Shown: positions 46,201 to 57,372, numbered from the stretch's first letter. The stretch is 64,000 nt of DNA from Halalkalibacter oceani (GCF_023715605.1 NZ_JAMBOL010000011.1:62001-126000); one strand, 5' to 3'. Made by a program: numbers and translations. Notes: generated by a model not told the origin, from the sequence alone.

Positions 46201-46603
46201 TGATGAGGCGGGCGAGGCAGAAGTTGTCGCTTTTCCATCAGCCTGGAAGGCAGCGAAAGAGCTTTTCAAAGAAGGCGAGCTTCTGTTTGTTGAAGGCAGG
46301 GCGGACGCTAAACGGCAGCAGCTTATCATTGAAAAGGCGATCCGGCTGCAGCAGCTTACGGTCGAGCCTCGTAAACTCCTGTTTCTGCGGATTTTACCGG
46401 AAACGGCTTCGAAGATTGAGCAGGTGAAAGCGCAGCTTCAAGCTTATCCGGGAACGGTTCCGGTCGTGCTTTATCATGCTGAAACAAAAGAAAAAAAGAT
46501 TCTCCCTCAAGACTGGTATGTCAATGCGGCTGCTGAATGTCTCGACCAATTAATCGGGCTGTTGGGGAAGGAAAATGTCGTGCTGCAGTCGTATAATAAA
46601 TAA
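43274..46603 (+). CDS. dnaE: DnaE, DNA polymerase III alpha subunit
   Basis: 1109 residues. Essential replicative polymerase that in Firmicutes extends primers alongside PolC. PHP domain (about residues 1-210), polymerase core with catalytic PDIDLDF (about 382) and GFNRSHAVAYS (about 722), then a helix-hairpin-helix region and an OB-fold near the C-terminus (from about 945). The first PHP metal motif (VHS in B. subtilis) reads VYS here, so the PHP site looks degenerate. Start ATG behind GGAAGGGGG. No exonuclease domain, which is normal for DnaE. Confidence 0.97.
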   Translation: MVVQSYVYSEYSLLSATNRLPAFVKKAKELGYQALALSDRHVMYGAVPFYQACVANQIKPIFGLELTIQYEAEQQASATLRLYAKNNQGYANLLQLATILGHKEEKEPFLTREEMLPHLREVLVVLPSRTGPLDLWLQEGQYPKALDWINRWKGGTESSDWFLAIEEDYGDDYEARKAFAQVSGLRLLAAPPVFFTEKEDVSAYQVARSIQQGSRLADSVFTDRERIAYLHSPAEMSDRFQNVPEALRNSELLASACTVQLTLGERRMPKFKAEAAVPAEKQLRHLCEQGLKERYQQVTEPMLARLEHELGTIIRMGFSDYFLIVWDILRYARQRQIHTGPGRGSAAGSLVAYALYITHVDPLKYELLFERFLNPERVSLPDIDLDFPDHRRDEIIAYVKEKYGERHVAQILTFGTLAAKAVIRDVGKALGLGTVTEQIAKEVPASPGITLEKALRGSTRLQQLIKQSTEAEELWTLATQLEGLPKHSSTHAAGVVISAEPLPEIVALQAGQGGMSLTQATMEVVEELGLLKFDFLGLRNLTLLERIVQLVHEQHRPFNLAAIPLDDAPTYQLLGAGDTTGIFQLESQGMRRTLIDLKPTDFEDIVAVNALYRPGPMKFIDDYIRGKRQPEQVHYLHPDLEPVLAKTYGVIIYQEQIMQIASVLAGFSLAEADLLRRAISKKNKVELARQKEAFQQGALRQGYGSELAEQVFALIERFADYGFNRSHAVAYSMLSYQLAYLKAHYPLAFYTALLSSVWHHHEKLAHHLQECRNAGYRILPPSLSKSDQLFTEEQSAIRFGLLPIAHVGVKAVQAILTERERKPFSDLFDFVVRVDTKLVNKKAIEQLIKAGALDEFAEDRATLLHSLQAAFEFADTVKSFQEETAGLFTVEVPPPQYEAAEPLTVQEKLDMEREALGFYLSSHPVEMYKEKLEGRGRRTLSEALTAKGVIRAAGLVVQVREIKTKKNEQMAFAKLSDEAGEAEVVAFPSAWKAAKELFKEGELLFVEGRADAKRQQLIIEKAIRLQQLTVEPRKLLFLRILPETASKIEQVKAQLQAYPGTVPVVLYHAETKEKKILPQDWYVNAAAECLDQLIGLLGKENVVLQSYNK

Positions 46604-46622
46604 GGGAAATCAGGAATATCTC

Positions 46623-46651
46623 TTGGCTTATGACTGAACTTTCTATATAAT
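46623..46651 (+). promoter_or_regulatory. promoter of the malic enzyme gene
   Basis: TTGGCT, a 17-base spacer and a perfect TATAAT, 93 bases before the start codon. Confidence 0.65.
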
Positions 46652-46743
46652 AAAGGTTGTTTTAAGTGGTCAGACCATTAGTGAAAAACAGGATTCAATC
46701 TAAGGAAATCAAATTTATTTATAAAAGAAGGAGTGTGTCTGTT

Positions 46744-47982
46744 GTGGCAACAACAAGAGAAGAAGCCTTACATATTCACCGCGAAAATCAAGGGAAGCTG
46801 GAGACAACGTCGAAGGTCCCTGTGCGAAATGCTCAGGATTTAAGCTTAGCGTATTCACCGGGAGTGGCTGAACCTTGTAAGGAAATCTTTGAGGACGTTG
46901 AAAGCGTATATGAGTATACAATGAAGGGAAACATGGTAGCCGTAGTCAGCAATGGTACTGCTGTGCTTGGATTGGGGAATATTGGTCCTGAAGCTTCTTT
47001 ACCGGTTATGGAAGGAAAAGCTGTCTTATTTAAGTCATTTGCCGGCGTTGATTCCTTTCCTATTTGCCTGCGCACAACAGATATCGATAAAATCGTTGAA
47101 ACGGTGAAATTAATGGAGCCGACTTTCGGCGGGGTCAATCTTGAGGATATTGCTGCACCGGATTGCTTTGAAATTGAAGAGCGTCTGAAGAAAGAAACAA
47201 ATATTCCGATCTTCCATGACGACCAGCACGGAACGGCGATCGTCACACTAGCCGGACTTATTAATGCGTTAAAGCTGACTGGGAAGAAAATGTCAGAAAT
47301 TAAAGTAGTGGCGAACGGAGCCGGTTCAGCCGGAATCGCGATCATTAAATTGATGCAGCGCATGGGAATCCGCGATGTCATTATGTGTGATTCAAGAGGC
47401 GCTATTTTCGACGGGCGTTCTTACGGGATGAACCAGATGAAGGACGAAGTGGCGAAATTTACGAATCCGGACCGTTTAGAGGGAAGTCTCGCTGACGTCA
47501 TTAAGGGCGCGGATGTCTTTATCGGGGTTTCCGTTGCCGGCGCATTATCAAAAGAGATGGTCGAGAGCATGAATGCAGATCCGATTATTTTTGCGATGGC
47601 GAACCCTGTGCCTGAAATTATGCCGGAAGAAGCCAAAGCTGCCGGGGCGAAAGTCATTGGAACAGGACGTTCTGATTTCCCTAACCAAGTGAACAATGTT
47701 CTTGCTTTCCCGGGAATTTTCCGCGGAGCGCTTGATGTACGTGCGACTCATATTAACGAGGAAATGAAGGTTGCCGCCGTTTATGCGATTGCTGATCTTG
47801 TCGCTGAGTCAGAGCTTTCTTCTGATTATGTGATTCCGGCACCATTTGATGCGCGGGTTGCTCCGGCTGTTGCAGCAGCTGTAGCGAAGACAGCGATGGA
47901 GACCGGCGTTGCCAGAAAGAAAGTAGACCCTGAAGAAATAGCTGAGAGAACGAGAAAAATGGCTATTATCGGAAACGAATAA
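46744..47982 (+). CDS. ytsJ: malic enzyme (YtsJ type)
   Basis: Oxidatively decarboxylates malate to pyruvate with NAD(P). 412 residues, short bacterial form without a phosphotransacetylase domain. Conserved SLAYSPGVAEPCKEI (about residues 33-47), HDDQHGTAIV, and dinucleotide loop VANGAGSAGIAI (about 190). The cofactor cannot be fixed by eye; YtsJ of B. subtilis prefers NADP. The GTG at 46744 lies 10 bases from AAGGAG, with an upstream extension rejected. Leads into the GntR gene, 18 bases on. Confidence 0.94.
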   Translation: MATTREEALHIHRENQGKLETTSKVPVRNAQDLSLAYSPGVAEPCKEIFEDVESVYEYTMKGNMVAVVSNGTAVLGLGNIGPEASLPVMEGKAVLFKSFAGVDSFPICLRTTDIDKIVETVKLMEPTFGGVNLEDIAAPDCFEIEERLKKETNIPIFHDDQHGTAIVTLAGLINALKLTGKKMSEIKVVANGAGSAGIAIIKLMQRMGIRDVIMCDSRGAIFDGRSYGMNQMKDEVAKFTNPDRLEGSLADVIKGADVFIGVSVAGALSKEMVESMNADPIIFAMANPVPEIMPEEAKAAGAKVIGTGRSDFPNQVNNVLAFPGIFRGALDVRATHINEEMKVAAVYAIADLVAESELSSDYVIPAPFDARVAPAVAAAVAKTAMETGVARKKVDPEEIAERTRKMAIIGNE

Positions 47983-48000
47983 AAGGTGAGGGATGACATT

Positions 48001-48666
48001 ATGTCATCAGGACAGCCGAAGGTATACGTAGAAATCATCAAAAAAATTAATCAAATTATCCAGCATGATCAGTTAACGAGTGGAGATAAGCTTCCTTCTG
48101 AAAGAGAACTGAGCGACCGACTTGATGTTGGTCGCTCCTCTGTCAGAGAGGCGCTGCGAGCGCTTGAACTGCTTGATTTAATTGAGACAAGGCGCGGGGA
48201 AGGTACCTTTATTAAACCGGCTGGCAGCTTTCAATTAATTGACATTATTTTATCTTTTTTATTGAAAAGTGAAAGTGCTAAGCAGGATCTGAGCGAAACG
48301 AGAAGAATTGTCGAAGTGGAAGCACTGCGCTTGGCCTGTGAACGAATGGATGAAGAAGCAATTGAACGCCTGAACAGTCTGATCAATGAAGCGAAAGAAG
48401 AGTGGGCTCATGGTGATCTGCCGGTGGAAGAGGATTATTTATTTCATAAAACGATCGTCGCTTCCTGCCAAAATCAGCTTCTGCTTAATCTATGGATGGC
48501 ATTGGTCGAGTACAACAAGGTGGCGATTGAACAATCGTTGAAACGGGCAGGAAGAATGAGCGCTTCTATTGCCGAACATGAAGAGATTTATCAGGCGCTT
48601 AAAGGAAGAGACAGCGAAGCAGCAATTGCGGCGATGAAACGTCATTTGCAAAATAGCCGTTTTTGA
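48001..48666 (+). CDS. GntR/FadR-family transcription regulator
   Basis: 221 residues. N-terminal winged helix (about residues 8-72; LPSERELSDRLDVGRSSVREALRALELL) and an FCD-type all-helical ligand domain (about 90-215). Members sense organic acids or acyl-CoA. Placed between malic enzyme and accDA, it may tune carboxylase or malate genes. The effector is not readable. ATG at 48001 follows AGGTGAGGG; a GTG at 47986 is less likely. Confidence 0.87.
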   Translation: MSSGQPKVYVEIIKKINQIIQHDQLTSGDKLPSERELSDRLDVGRSSVREALRALELLDLIETRRGEGTFIKPAGSFQLIDIILSFLLKSESAKQDLSETRRIVEVEALRLACERMDEEAIERLNSLINEAKEEWAHGDLPVEEDYLFHKTIVASCQNQLLLNLWMALVEYNKVAIEQSLKRAGRMSASIAEHEEIYQALKGRDSEAAIAAMKRHLQNSRF

Positions 48667-48724
48667 TTGAGCTGTTTCGTTTTAGATCATAGATTACGAA
48701 AGCTTAAGCGAGCGAGGTGGAAAA

Positions 48725-49570
48725 ATGCTTAAGGATTTTTTAAAGAAAAAAAAGCGGTATGCGACAATCCCTTCTGAGCGTGCCAAGCAGGAAGTGCCGG
48801 AAGGCTTAATGACGAAGTGTCCCGCTTGCAGAACGATTATGTATACGAAAGAATTGAAAAAGAATTTATATGTGTGCGACACATGCGGTCATCATCACCG
48901 TATGGCAGCCTATGACCGGATGAATAGTATATTTGACAGTGGTACGTTCGTTGAATTTAATCAGAATATGACGAGCCTTAACCCTTTAGGCTTTGATGCC
49001 TATGAAGAAAAGCTTGAAGCGGACCGCAAGAAAACCGGCATCAATGAAGCGGTCGTGACAGGCGAAGGGCAAATTGGCGGTTTTGGCGCCGTGGCAGCTG
49101 TTATGGATGCCCGCTTCCGGATGGGAAGCATGGGGTCGGTTGTCGGTGAAAAAATCACGTTGGCTGTAGAGCGGGCAATTGACAAGAAACTGCCGTTTAT
49201 CCTGTTTTCCGCTTCCGGTGGAGCAAGAATGCAGGAGGGGGTTCTTAGCTTGATGCAAATGGCGAAAACAAGTGCCGCCCTGCAGAAATTACATCGTGAG
49301 GGTGGGCTTTTTATTTCCATCATGACGCATCCGACAACAGGCGGGGTGTCAGCGAGCTTCGCTTCATTGGGTGATTATAATTTCGCCGAACCGAAAGCGC
49401 TGATCGGCTTTGCCGGACGACGCATTATTGAACAGACGATTCGCCAGGAGCTGCCTGATGATTTCCAGACCGCGGAGTTCCTGCTTAAGCATGGCCAGCT
49501 TGATCGTGTTGTTCCGCGTCTGGAGATGAAAGAAACACTTCGAAATATATTGGATATTCACGCTTCATAA
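48725..49570 (+). CDS. accD: AccD, acetyl-CoA carboxylase carboxyltransferase beta
   Basis: 281 residues. Together with AccA it transfers CO2 from biotin to acetyl-CoA, the first step of fatty acid synthesis. N-terminal zinc ribbon with CPAC (about residue 35) and CDTC (about 54), then the crotonase-like domain with [11 protein letters not shown] (about 160). Start ATG behind GCGAGGTGG. 18 bases before accA. Confidence 0.97.
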   Translation: MLKDFLKKKKRYATIPSERAKQEVPEGLMTKCPACRTIMYTKELKKNLYVCDTCGHHHRMAAYDRMNSIFDSGTFVEFNQNMTSLNPLGFDAYEEKLEADRKKTGINEAVVTGEGQIGGFGAVAAVMDARFRMGSMGSVVGEKITLAVERAIDKKLPFILFSASGGARMQEGVLSLMQMAKTSAALQKLHREGGLFISIMTHPTTGGVSASFASLGDYNFAEPKALIGFAGRRIIEQTIRQELPDDFQTAEFLLKHGQLDRVVPRLEMKETLRNILDIHAS

Positions 49571-49588
49571 CAAAGGAGGTGCTCAAGC

Positions 49589-50566
49589 ATGGCGAGTGAA
49601 CTAGGTTTTGAGAAGCCGATTACCGAATTGAAGAATAAAATCAGTGAGCTTCGGCATTTCACCGAAGAAAAAGATATCGATTTAACCGATGAAATTGTAA
49701 AACTGGAAAGACGATTGCAGAAGCTGGAGGAAGAGATTTACGGCAATTTGCAGCCTTGGGAGCGGGTTCAGCTGGCCCGCCATAGCGAGCGGCCGACGAC
49801 GTTGGATTATATCGAGCATTTGTTTACCGACTTTCTTGAACTCCATGGCGACCGCTTATTTGGCGATGATGAGGCGATTGTCGGTGGCATCGCGAAATTT
49901 CACGGGAGACCGGTCACGGTGATTGGTCATCAGCGTGGAAAAGATACAAAAGAAAACATTCGCCGCAACTTCGGAATGCCTCATCCTGAAGGGTACCGGA
50001 AAGCGCTGCGCTTAATGAAACAGGCTGAGAAGTTTAATCGGCCGATTTTTTGCTTTATCGATACAAAAGGAGCCTACCCTGGAAAGGCTGCTGAAGAGCG
50101 TGGTCAAAGTGAAGCGATTGCCAGAAACCTGCTTGAAATGGCCGGATTGAAGGTGCCTGTTATTTGCGTCGTGATTGGGGAAGGCGGCAGTGGCGGAGCG
50201 CTGGCGTTAGGTGTCGGCAATCATGTTCATATGCTCGAGAATTCGACCTATTCCGTTATTTCGCCGGAAGGGGCAGCGGCTCTCCTTTGGAAGGATGCTT
50301 CGCTGGCGCAAAAGGCGGCAGAATCAATGAGAATTACAGCGCCGGATTTAAAAGAATTAGGGATTATTGATGAAATTATCCATGAAGTTAAGGGCGGTGC
50401 CCATAAAGACGTCAAGCGACAGGCAGAAGCGATAGACGACGTATTGACGGCTTCTCTGACAGCATTATCGAAGCTGTCTGAAGAAGAACTAATAGAAAAT
50501 CGCTATGAAAAGTACAAAAAAATTGGAGAATACGGGCTTGTAAACGATGTCATGCCTGTTGAATAA
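49589..50566 (+). CDS. accA: AccA, acetyl-CoA carboxylase carboxyltransferase alpha
   Basis: 325 residues. N-terminal coiled-coil helices (about residues 1-50), then the crotonase-fold domain with [18 protein letters not shown] and the oxyanion-forming [10 protein letters not shown] (about 200). Ribosome site AAAGGAGGTG. Operon with accD. The pfkA-pyk genes that supply its acetyl units follow after a hairpin. Confidence 0.97.
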   Translation: MASELGFEKPITELKNKISELRHFTEEKDIDLTDEIVKLERRLQKLEEEIYGNLQPWERVQLARHSERPTTLDYIEHLFTDFLELHGDRLFGDDEAIVGGIAKFHGRPVTVIGHQRGKDTKENIRRNFGMPHPEGYRKALRLMKQAEKFNRPIFCFIDTKGAYPGKAAEERGQSEAIARNLLEMAGLKVPVICVVIGEGGSGGALALGVGNHVHMLENSTYSVISPEGAAALLWKDASLAQKAAESMRITAPDLKELGIIDEIIHEVKGGAHKDVKRQAEAIDDVLTASLTALSKLSEEELIENRYEKYKKIGEYGLVNDVMPVE

Positions 50567-50570
50567 AGGA

Positions 50571-50612
50571 GAGGGTGTTCTAAAAGTGCTGGCTTTTGGG
50601 ACACCCTCTATG
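50571..50612 (+). terminator. accA terminator-like hairpin
   Basis: GAGGGTGT and AAAAG pair with CTTTT and ACACCCTC; only a weak T tail. A GAAAGCT / AGCTTTC hairpin follows near 50639. The CCGATTGGC-GCCGTCTCC stretch (50681) recurs near 58500. Confidence 0.5.
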
Positions 50613-50801
50613 TGCTATCCAGGGCCGCTGAAAAGCTTTGAAAGCTGTGCGGGGCGTAGCTTTCAGGCAGTAGAGAAGCCGATTGGCGCCGTCTCCTCTT
50701 TTGATGGCTCGCTCAATCATCTGTATTGTGTTCCGGCGGTGAAAATGGTATTTTTTTTAATTGAGAGCAAGATACTATTACAAGTCCAAAAAGTAGGGTA
50801 A

Positions 50802-51812
<1,011 letters not shown>

Positions 51813-51837
51813 ACAATGACTATTTTAGGAGGCTAAT

Positions 51838-53592
51838 ATGCGAAAAACGAAGATTGTATGTACGATTGGACCGGCGAGTGAATCGATCGATAAGCTTGTT
51901 GCCCTTATTGAAGCTGGTATGAATGTCGCCAGGCTGAATTTTTCACACGGTGATTTTGCGGAGCACGGGGCGCGGATTGAAAATATTCGTGAAGCAGAGA
52001 AGCGCACCGGGCAAAAAGTAGCGATCCTGCTTGATACGAAGGGACCGGAAATCCGGACGCAAACATTGGAGGGGGGAGTAGCCGAACTGAAGGCGGGTGA
52101 AACATTAATCATTTCCATGACAGAGGTAGTTGGAAATGCGGAGAAGATTTCGATCACGTATCCGGGGTTAATCGACGATGTTCACCCAGGTTCGAAAATT
52201 CTTCTCGATGACGGACTGATCGGCTTGGAGGTCGTGGAAATCCGTGACGAGGAAATTGTTACGAAGATCTTAAACAGCGGGACATTGAAAAACAAAAAGG
52301 GCGTCAACGTGCCGAATGTCAGCGTGAACTTGCCGGGGATTACCGAAAAGGATGCGGCTGATATTAAGTTCGGAATTGAGCAGGGGGTTGACTTTATCGC
52401 GGCTTCGTTTGTCCGCCGTGCAACCGACGTGCTGGAAATCCGTGAGCTTCTTGAACGACATAATGGGACGGATATTCATATTATCCCGAAGATTGAAAAT
52501 CAGGAAGGTGTCGACAATATCAACGAAATTTTAGAAGTGTCAGACGGGTTGATGGTCGCCCGTGGGGATCTCGGTGTTGAAATCCCTGCCGAGGAAGTGC
52601 CTCTTGTACAGAAGCAGTTGATCAAAAAATGTAACTACGCCGCAAAGCCGGTTATCACGGCAACACAAATGCTTGACTCGATGCAGCGTAACCCGCGCCC
52701 GACAAGAGCGGAAGCCAGTGATGTTGCCAACGCGATCTTTGATGGAACAGACGCGATCATGCTATCGGGTGAAACGGCGGCCGGTGATTATCCGGTTGAA
52801 TCCGTGCAGACGATGAACAACATTGCGCGACGGACCGAGGAAGCATTGAATTATGAAGCGATGCTGCGTAAGAAAACGAAGGAAGCGAATATCACGATTA
52901 CGAGCGCGATTGGCCAATCGGTCGCCCATACTGCCTCTAATCTGTCAGCGGCTGCTATTTTATCGGCGACTGAGAGCGGTTATACAGCAAGAATGGTTTC
53001 AAAATACCGCCCGAAATCGCCAATTGTTGCCGTCACGAGCAACGAGCGCGTCATCCGCAGGCTGAACCTCGTGTGGGGTGTCTATCCTGTTCTTGGCAAA
53101 GAAGCAGCTTCCACCGATGAAATGCTGGAATCGACTGTGGAATCCGCAGTATCGTCAGGGATGGTGGCACAAGGTGATTTGGTCGTCATCACGGCGGGGG
53201 TACCGGTCGGGGAAACGGGAACAACAAATATTATGAAGGTCCATGTTATTGGCGAGGTCGTTGCCAAAGGCCAGGGGATCGGCCGGCGGACGGCATCAGG
53301 GAAAGTAGTGGTGGCGAGAAACGCTTTTGAGGCCAATGAGAAAATGAAAGAAGGCTCAATCCTTGTTACGTACAGTACTGATAAGGATATGATTCCGGCA
53401 TTTGAAATGGCCGCGGCCGTGATCACCGAAGAAGGTGGACTGACTTCTCACGCGGCGGTCGTCGGTCTTAACTTGAGTACCCCTGTCATTGTCGGAGTCG
53501 AAGGGGCAATGGAGCTGTTTGAAGATGGGGAGGAAATTACAGTAGACAGTGCGCGCGGCGATATTTATCGTGGCCATACGAGCGTGCTTTAA
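51838..53592 (+). CDS. pyk: Pyk, pyruvate kinase with PEP-utiliser C-terminal domain
   Basis: Last ATP-forming step of glycolysis. 584 residues. Barrel domain with DTKGPEIRT (about 60-68), the catalytic lysine region IPKIENQEG and the allosteric domain, then an extra C-terminal PEP-synthase-like swivelling domain (about 480-584) with [14 protein letters not shown], usual in Bacillaceae. Ribosome site AGGAGG. Followed by a strong terminator. Confidence 0.98.
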   Translation: MRKTKIVCTIGPASESIDKLVALIEAGMNVARLNFSHGDFAEHGARIENIREAEKRTGQKVAILLDTKGPEIRTQTLEGGVAELKAGETLIISMTEVVGNAEKISITYPGLIDDVHPGSKILLDDGLIGLEVVEIRDEEIVTKILNSGTLKNKKGVNVPNVSVNLPGITEKDAADIKFGIEQGVDFIAASFVRRATDVLEIRELLERHNGTDIHIIPKIENQEGVDNINEILEVSDGLMVARGDLGVEIPAEEVPLVQKQLIKKCNYAAKPVITATQMLDSMQRNPRPTRAEASDVANAIFDGTDAIMLSGETAAGDYPVESVQTMNNIARRTEEALNYEAMLRKKTKEANITITSAIGQSVAHTASNLSAAAILSATESGYTARMVSKYRPKSPIVAVTSNERVIRRLNLVWGVYPVLGKEAASTDEMLESTVESAVSSGMVAQGDLVVITAGVPVGETGTTNIMKVHVIGEVVAKGQGIGRRTASGKVVVARNAFEANEKMKEGSILVTYSTDKDMIPAFEMAAAVITEEGGLTSHAAVVGLNLSTPVIVGVEGAMELFEDGEEITVDSARGDIYRGHTSVL

Positions 53593-53603
53593 GCGGAATT
53601 AGA

Positions 53604-53649
53604 AAGTTTGTCTCAAGTAAGCCGAATGTCTGTTGAGACAAACTTTTTT
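53604..53649 (+). terminator. pfkA-pyk terminator
   Basis: AAGTTTGTCTCAA (53604) pairs with TTGAGACAAACTT (53632), a perfect 13-base-pair stem, then a T-run. Confidence 0.9.
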
Positions 53650-53689
53650 CCTTAACAGGAAATGAGGTTGGCGGAAGGAGGAAGCTCAG

Positions 53690-54088
53690 ATGTTTCGGTT
53701 CCTGTTGTTGCTTATTATTGTTGTGCCCGCGCTTGAAATCGCGGTGTTGCTCCTATCAGGACGAACGATTGGTGTCTGGCCGACGATTCTTCTGATTATC
53801 GCAACTGGAATACTAGGGGCATGGCTGGCGAAGAGGGAAGGACTACAGGCGATCAGGCTCGCTCAAATGCAGGCGCAGCAAGGGCAAGTGCCAAGCGGGG
53901 TCATGCTTGACGGGATCTGTATTCTTATCGGCGGGCTCGTGTTGCTCACTCCGGGATTTATTACGGATGCCATCGGTTTCTTTTTGCTTATTCCGCAAAC
54001 GAGAACGGTTGCGAAAGCACTGCTGCTGAAAATATTTCATCGTCTCATCAAAAATGGAAACTTTATTATTATGAGTAATCGAAGGTAA
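53690..54088 (+). CDS. fxsA: FxsA-family membrane protein
   Basis: 132 residues with three membrane segments (about residues 3-20, 26-45 and 75-98). The family core reads GRTIGVWPTILLIIATGILGAWLAKREGL, split by the second helix. E. coli FxsA eases phage exclusion when overproduced; the Bacillus role is unknown. Start ATG behind AAGGAGGAAG. Sits between pyk and ytwI, as in B. subtilis (ytzA). Confidence 0.9.
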   Translation: MFRFLLLLIIVVPALEIAVLLLSGRTIGVWPTILLIIATGILGAWLAKREGLQAIRLAQMQAQQGQVPSGVMLDGICILIGGLVLLTPGFITDAIGFFLLIPQTRTVAKALLLKIFHRLIKNGNFIIMSNRR

Positions 54089-54213
54089 CAGAAGCTGGGC
54101 GGTTATGGCGAATCATGTAGGATTATGGTATGATGAACAGGCATTGCTATGGATGTTGGAACGGCCTATGCGGGATGAGGCAGATTTGTTTTAGGAAGAA
54201 GGTTGATTGTTTT

Positions 54214-54687
54214 TTGTTCTCACAGGCGTCGATTTTTATGCTTATTTTGTTGGCGATCGCCATCATGGCGAAAAACCAGTCTTTAATTGTTGCTGTTGTT
54301 TGCCTGTTGCTTTTGAAATGGGTAGGTTTAGGAGATAAAGTCTTTCCTTTTATTCAGCAAAAGGGAATTAATATTGGAGTCACGGTCATTACGATTGCCG
54401 TTTTAACGCCGATTGTTACCGGTGAGATCGGGTTTAAGCAGCTTGGGGAAGCGGTGCGTTCCTCTTATGCCTGGATTGCGCTCGGAGCCGGAATCCTTGT
54501 TGCGTTAATCGCAGCCAGTGGAATTGATTTATTGCGGACAGATCCGCATATTACGACGGCTCTCGTTTTTGGAACGATTCTCGCTGTGACATTATTCAAT
54601 GGAGTTGCGGTCGGGCCATTAATTGGTGCCGGCATTGCATATTTGGCTATGAGAGCGGTTGAATTTTTTTCAAAGCTCGGCGGCTAA
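54214..54687 (+). CDS. ytwI: YtwI, DUF441 membrane protein
   Basis: 157 residues, about four to five membrane helices (VTVITIAVLTPIVTGEIGF in the middle). Close to B. subtilis YtwI from the first residue, which fixes the start at the TTG at 54214 (reads MFSQASIFML), about 10 bases after AGGAAGAAGG. A longer ATG frame at 54130 is rejected. Function unknown. Directly upstream of citZ. Confidence 0.85.
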   Translation: MFSQASIFMLILLAIAIMAKNQSLIVAVVCLLLLKWVGLGDKVFPFIQQKGINIGVTVITIAVLTPIVTGEIGFKQLGEAVRSSYAWIALGAGILVALIAASGIDLLRTDPHITTALVFGTILAVTLFNGVAVGPLIGAGIAYLAMRAVEFFSKLGG

Positions 54688-54763
54688 TGCGAAGAAAAGC
54701 GGCTTCATCCAGGTAAAGCGGGCAAAGTGATCGGATTGTCGAGAATTAGTTTAACGTAAAACG

Positions 54764-54792
54764 TTCACAAAAGCGTAATAAATCGGTATAAT
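54764..54792 (+). promoter_or_regulatory. promoter of citZ
   Basis: TTCACA, a 17-base spacer and a perfect TATAAT. The leader to the citZ start is about 105 bases. Confidence 0.7.
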
Positions 54793-54844
54793 GGACTGTG
54801 TCAACATCTTCCTACATAGCAGCGCTTATGTTTACTGGTTGTAA

Positions 54845-54859
54845 ATGTAAGCATTTACT
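54845..54859 (+). promoter_or_regulatory. cre-like site in the citZ leader
   Basis: ATGTAAGCATTTACT differs from WTGNAANCGNWNNCW at one base (CA for CG). It is palindromic and lies about 45-60 bases after the predicted transcription start, a repressing position. Confidence 0.5.
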
Positions 54860-54903
54860 AGTTCGGGGAAAAGGAAGAACATTAGAGAAAAGGAGAGGTT
54901 AAT

Positions 54904-56019
54904 GTGAGTACAACTCGTGGTCTAGAGGGTATTGTAGCAACGACTTCAAGTGTTAGTTCAATAATTGATAGTGTCCTGACCTATCAAGGGTACGACATTG
55001 ATGATTTAGCAGATAATGCGAGTTTTGAAGAGGTAATTTACCTCCTTTGGAATGGCGACTTACCAAAAAAGGATGAGCTTACTCAGTTTACACAGCAGCT
55101 GGCTGACCATGCAGAAATTCCAAATGAGATCATCGAGCAGATGAAAGCACTTCCGTTAGACAAAGTCCATCCAATGGCTGCATTGCGTACGGCTGTTTCA
55201 AGTCTGGCATTATTTGATGAACAAGCTGATGTGATGGAAGAGGAAGCAAATCGCCTCAAAGCGGTTAAAATTCAAGCTCAGATCCCGACGATCGTGGCAG
55301 CTTTCTCGCGTTTACGGGACGGTCTTGAGCCGGTGTCTCCGCGCAACGACTTAAGCTTCGCCGCTAACTTCTTATATATGTTAACTGGCGAAGAGCCTGA
55401 TGAAATTGCTGTGAATGCCTTGAATAAAGCACTTGTTTTACATGCAGATCATGAGTTGAATGCTTCCACATTTACAGCGCGTGTATGCGTGGCAACCTTA
55501 TCTGATGTTTATTCCGGGATGACAGCAGCCATTGGCGCTTTAAAAGGTCCTCTCCACGGTGGAGCAAATGAAGGTGTGATGAAGATGCTGACGGAGATCG
55601 ACACGATTGAAAATGTTGAGCCTTACATCCGTAAAGCATTGGATAATAAAGAAAAGATTATGGGCTTTGGTCACCGCGTCTATAAAAATGGCGACCCGCG
55701 TGCGAAACATTTGCGCGAAATGTCCAAACGTCTAACTGAAATTACCGGCGAACCAAAATGGTATGAAATGTCTGTTAAAATTGATAAGATGATCACCGAG
55801 GAAAAAGGGCTGTTGCCTAACGTCGATTTTTATTCGGCGAGCGTCTATCATTCCTTGGGGTTTGCGCATGATCTTTTCACTCCGATCTTCGCCGTAAGCC
55901 GGACATCAGGCTGGCTTGCCCACATTCTGGAGCAGTATAGCAACAACAGACTAATTCGTCCGCGCGCTGAATATGTTGGTCACGATAAGCGCTCTTACGT
56001 GCCGGTCGAACAACGTTAA
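54904..56019 (+). CDS. citZ: CitZ, citrate synthase
   Basis: Condenses acetyl-CoA with oxaloacetate. 371 residues. Catalytic His regions HGGANEGVMKM and GFGHRVYKNGDPRAKHL and the catalytic Asp in NVDFYSASVY, all intact. The start is GTG, 8 bases from AGGAG. An ATG two bases earlier is out of frame and is followed at once by TGA, a start-stop overlapping the GTG. First gene of citZ-icd-mdh. Confidence 0.97.
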   Translation: MSTTRGLEGIVATTSSVSSIIDSVLTYQGYDIDDLADNASFEEVIYLLWNGDLPKKDELTQFTQQLADHAEIPNEIIEQMKALPLDKVHPMAALRTAVSSLALFDEQADVMEEEANRLKAVKIQAQIPTIVAAFSRLRDGLEPVSPRNDLSFAANFLYMLTGEEPDEIAVNALNKALVLHADHELNASTFTARVCVATLSDVYSGMTAAIGALKGPLHGGANEGVMKMLTEIDTIENVEPYIRKALDNKEKIMGFGHRVYKNGDPRAKHLREMSKRLTEITGEPKWYEMSVKIDKMITEEKGLLPNVDFYSASVYHSLGFAHDLFTPIFAVSRTSGWLAHILEQYSNNRLIRPRAEYVGHDKRSYVPVEQR

Positions 56020-56109
56020 TCGCGTACAGCAGGAGGAGCAACTCCCTCCTTGTACATAGCATTTTTTCATTCCTTGCTGTTTTACAATATATGAAGGAGG
56101 TCATTAAAT

Positions 56110-57372
56110 ATGGCAGAAGTAATCAAAGTGAATAATGGTGTTCTTGAAGTACCAAATAACCCGATTGTCCCGTTCATCGAGGGAGATGGAACTGGTCCTG
56201 ACATTTGGGCGGCAGCTTCCAGAGTATTGGATGCGGCAGTTGAGAAAGCATACAATGGCGAAAAGAAAATCGAATGGAAAGAAATTCTTGCCGGTGAAAA
56301 GGCATTTAATCAAACGGGTGAATGGTTACCTGAAGAAACACTTGATGCAGTTCGCAAGTATATTATCGCGATTAAAGGGCCATTAACGACTCCAATCGGC
56401 GGCGGAATCCGCTCATTAAACGTTGCCCTTCGTCAGGAGCTTGACCTTTATGTATGTCTTCGTCCGGTTCGTTATTTCAAAGGTGTTCCTTCACCGGTAA
56501 AACGTCCTGAAGATACAGACATGGTCATTTTCCGTGAAAACTCTGAAGATATTTACGCAGGTATTGAGTACAAAGAAGGCTCAGACGAAGTGAAGAAGCT
56601 TATCGATTTCCTTCAAAACGAAATGGGTGTAACGAAAATCCGCTTCCCTGAAACGTCTGGTATCGGAATTAAGCCAGTTTCTGAGCAAGGAACAGACCGA
56701 CTGGTTCGTGCAGCGATTCAGTATGCGATTGATGAAGGCCGCAAGAGCGTGACGCTTGTGCATAAAGGGAACATCATGAAGTTTACTGAAGGAGCCTTCA
56801 AAAACTGGGGATATGAAGTGGCTGAGCGCGAGTTTGGCGATAAAGTATTCACATGGGCTCAATACGACAAGATTGCCGAAGCAGAAGGAAAAGACGCGGC
56901 AAATAAAGCACAGGCAGATGCCGAAGCAGCTGGAAAGATCATCGTCAAGGATTCAATCGCCGACATTTTCTTACAGCAAATTCTTACTCGTCCAAAAGAG
57001 TTCGATGTTGTCGCTACGATGAACTTGAATGGTGACTACATTTCTGATGCGCTTGCGGCACAAGTTGGCGGAATCGGTATTGCACCTGGTGCGAACATCA
57101 ACTATGCAACAGGACACGCTATTTTTGAAGCGACTCACGGTACAGCACCGAAATATGCCGGACTTGATAAAGTAAACCCTTCATCCGTTCTTCTTTCCGG
57201 TGAGTTAATGCTTCGTCACCTTGGCTGGACAGAAGCGGCTGATCTGATTATGGCGTCAATGGATAAAACGATTGCCAGCAAGGTCGTCACATATGACTTC
57301 GCCCGTCTGATGGATGGCGCAACAGAAGTATCATGCTCTGGTTTTGCAGATGAATTAATTAAGAACCTTTAA
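56110..57372 (+). CDS. icd: Icd, NADP-dependent isocitrate dehydrogenase
   Basis: Oxidises isocitrate to 2-oxoglutarate. 420 residues. Substrate-site serine loop [13 protein letters not shown] (about 97), [12 protein letters not shown], the catalytic lysine region and a late [11 protein letters not shown] nucleotide loop. Start ATG behind GAAGGAGG. A small GGAGGAG-CTCCCTCC hairpin lies in the gap after citZ. Confidence 0.98.
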   Translation: MAEVIKVNNGVLEVPNNPIVPFIEGDGTGPDIWAAASRVLDAAVEKAYNGEKKIEWKEILAGEKAFNQTGEWLPEETLDAVRKYIIAIKGPLTTPIGGGIRSLNVALRQELDLYVCLRPVRYFKGVPSPVKRPEDTDMVIFRENSEDIYAGIEYKEGSDEVKKLIDFLQNEMGVTKIRFPETSGIGIKPVSEQGTDRLVRAAIQYAIDEGRKSVTLVHKGNIMKFTEGAFKNWGYEVAEREFGDKVFTWAQYDKIAEAEGKDAANKAQADAEAAGKIIVKDSIADIFLQQILTRPKEFDVVATMNLNGDYISDALAAQVGGIGIAPGANINYATGHAIFEATHGTAPKYAGLDKVNPSSVLLSGELMLRHLGWTEAADLIMASMDKTIASKVVTYDFARLMDGATEVSCSGFADELIKNL

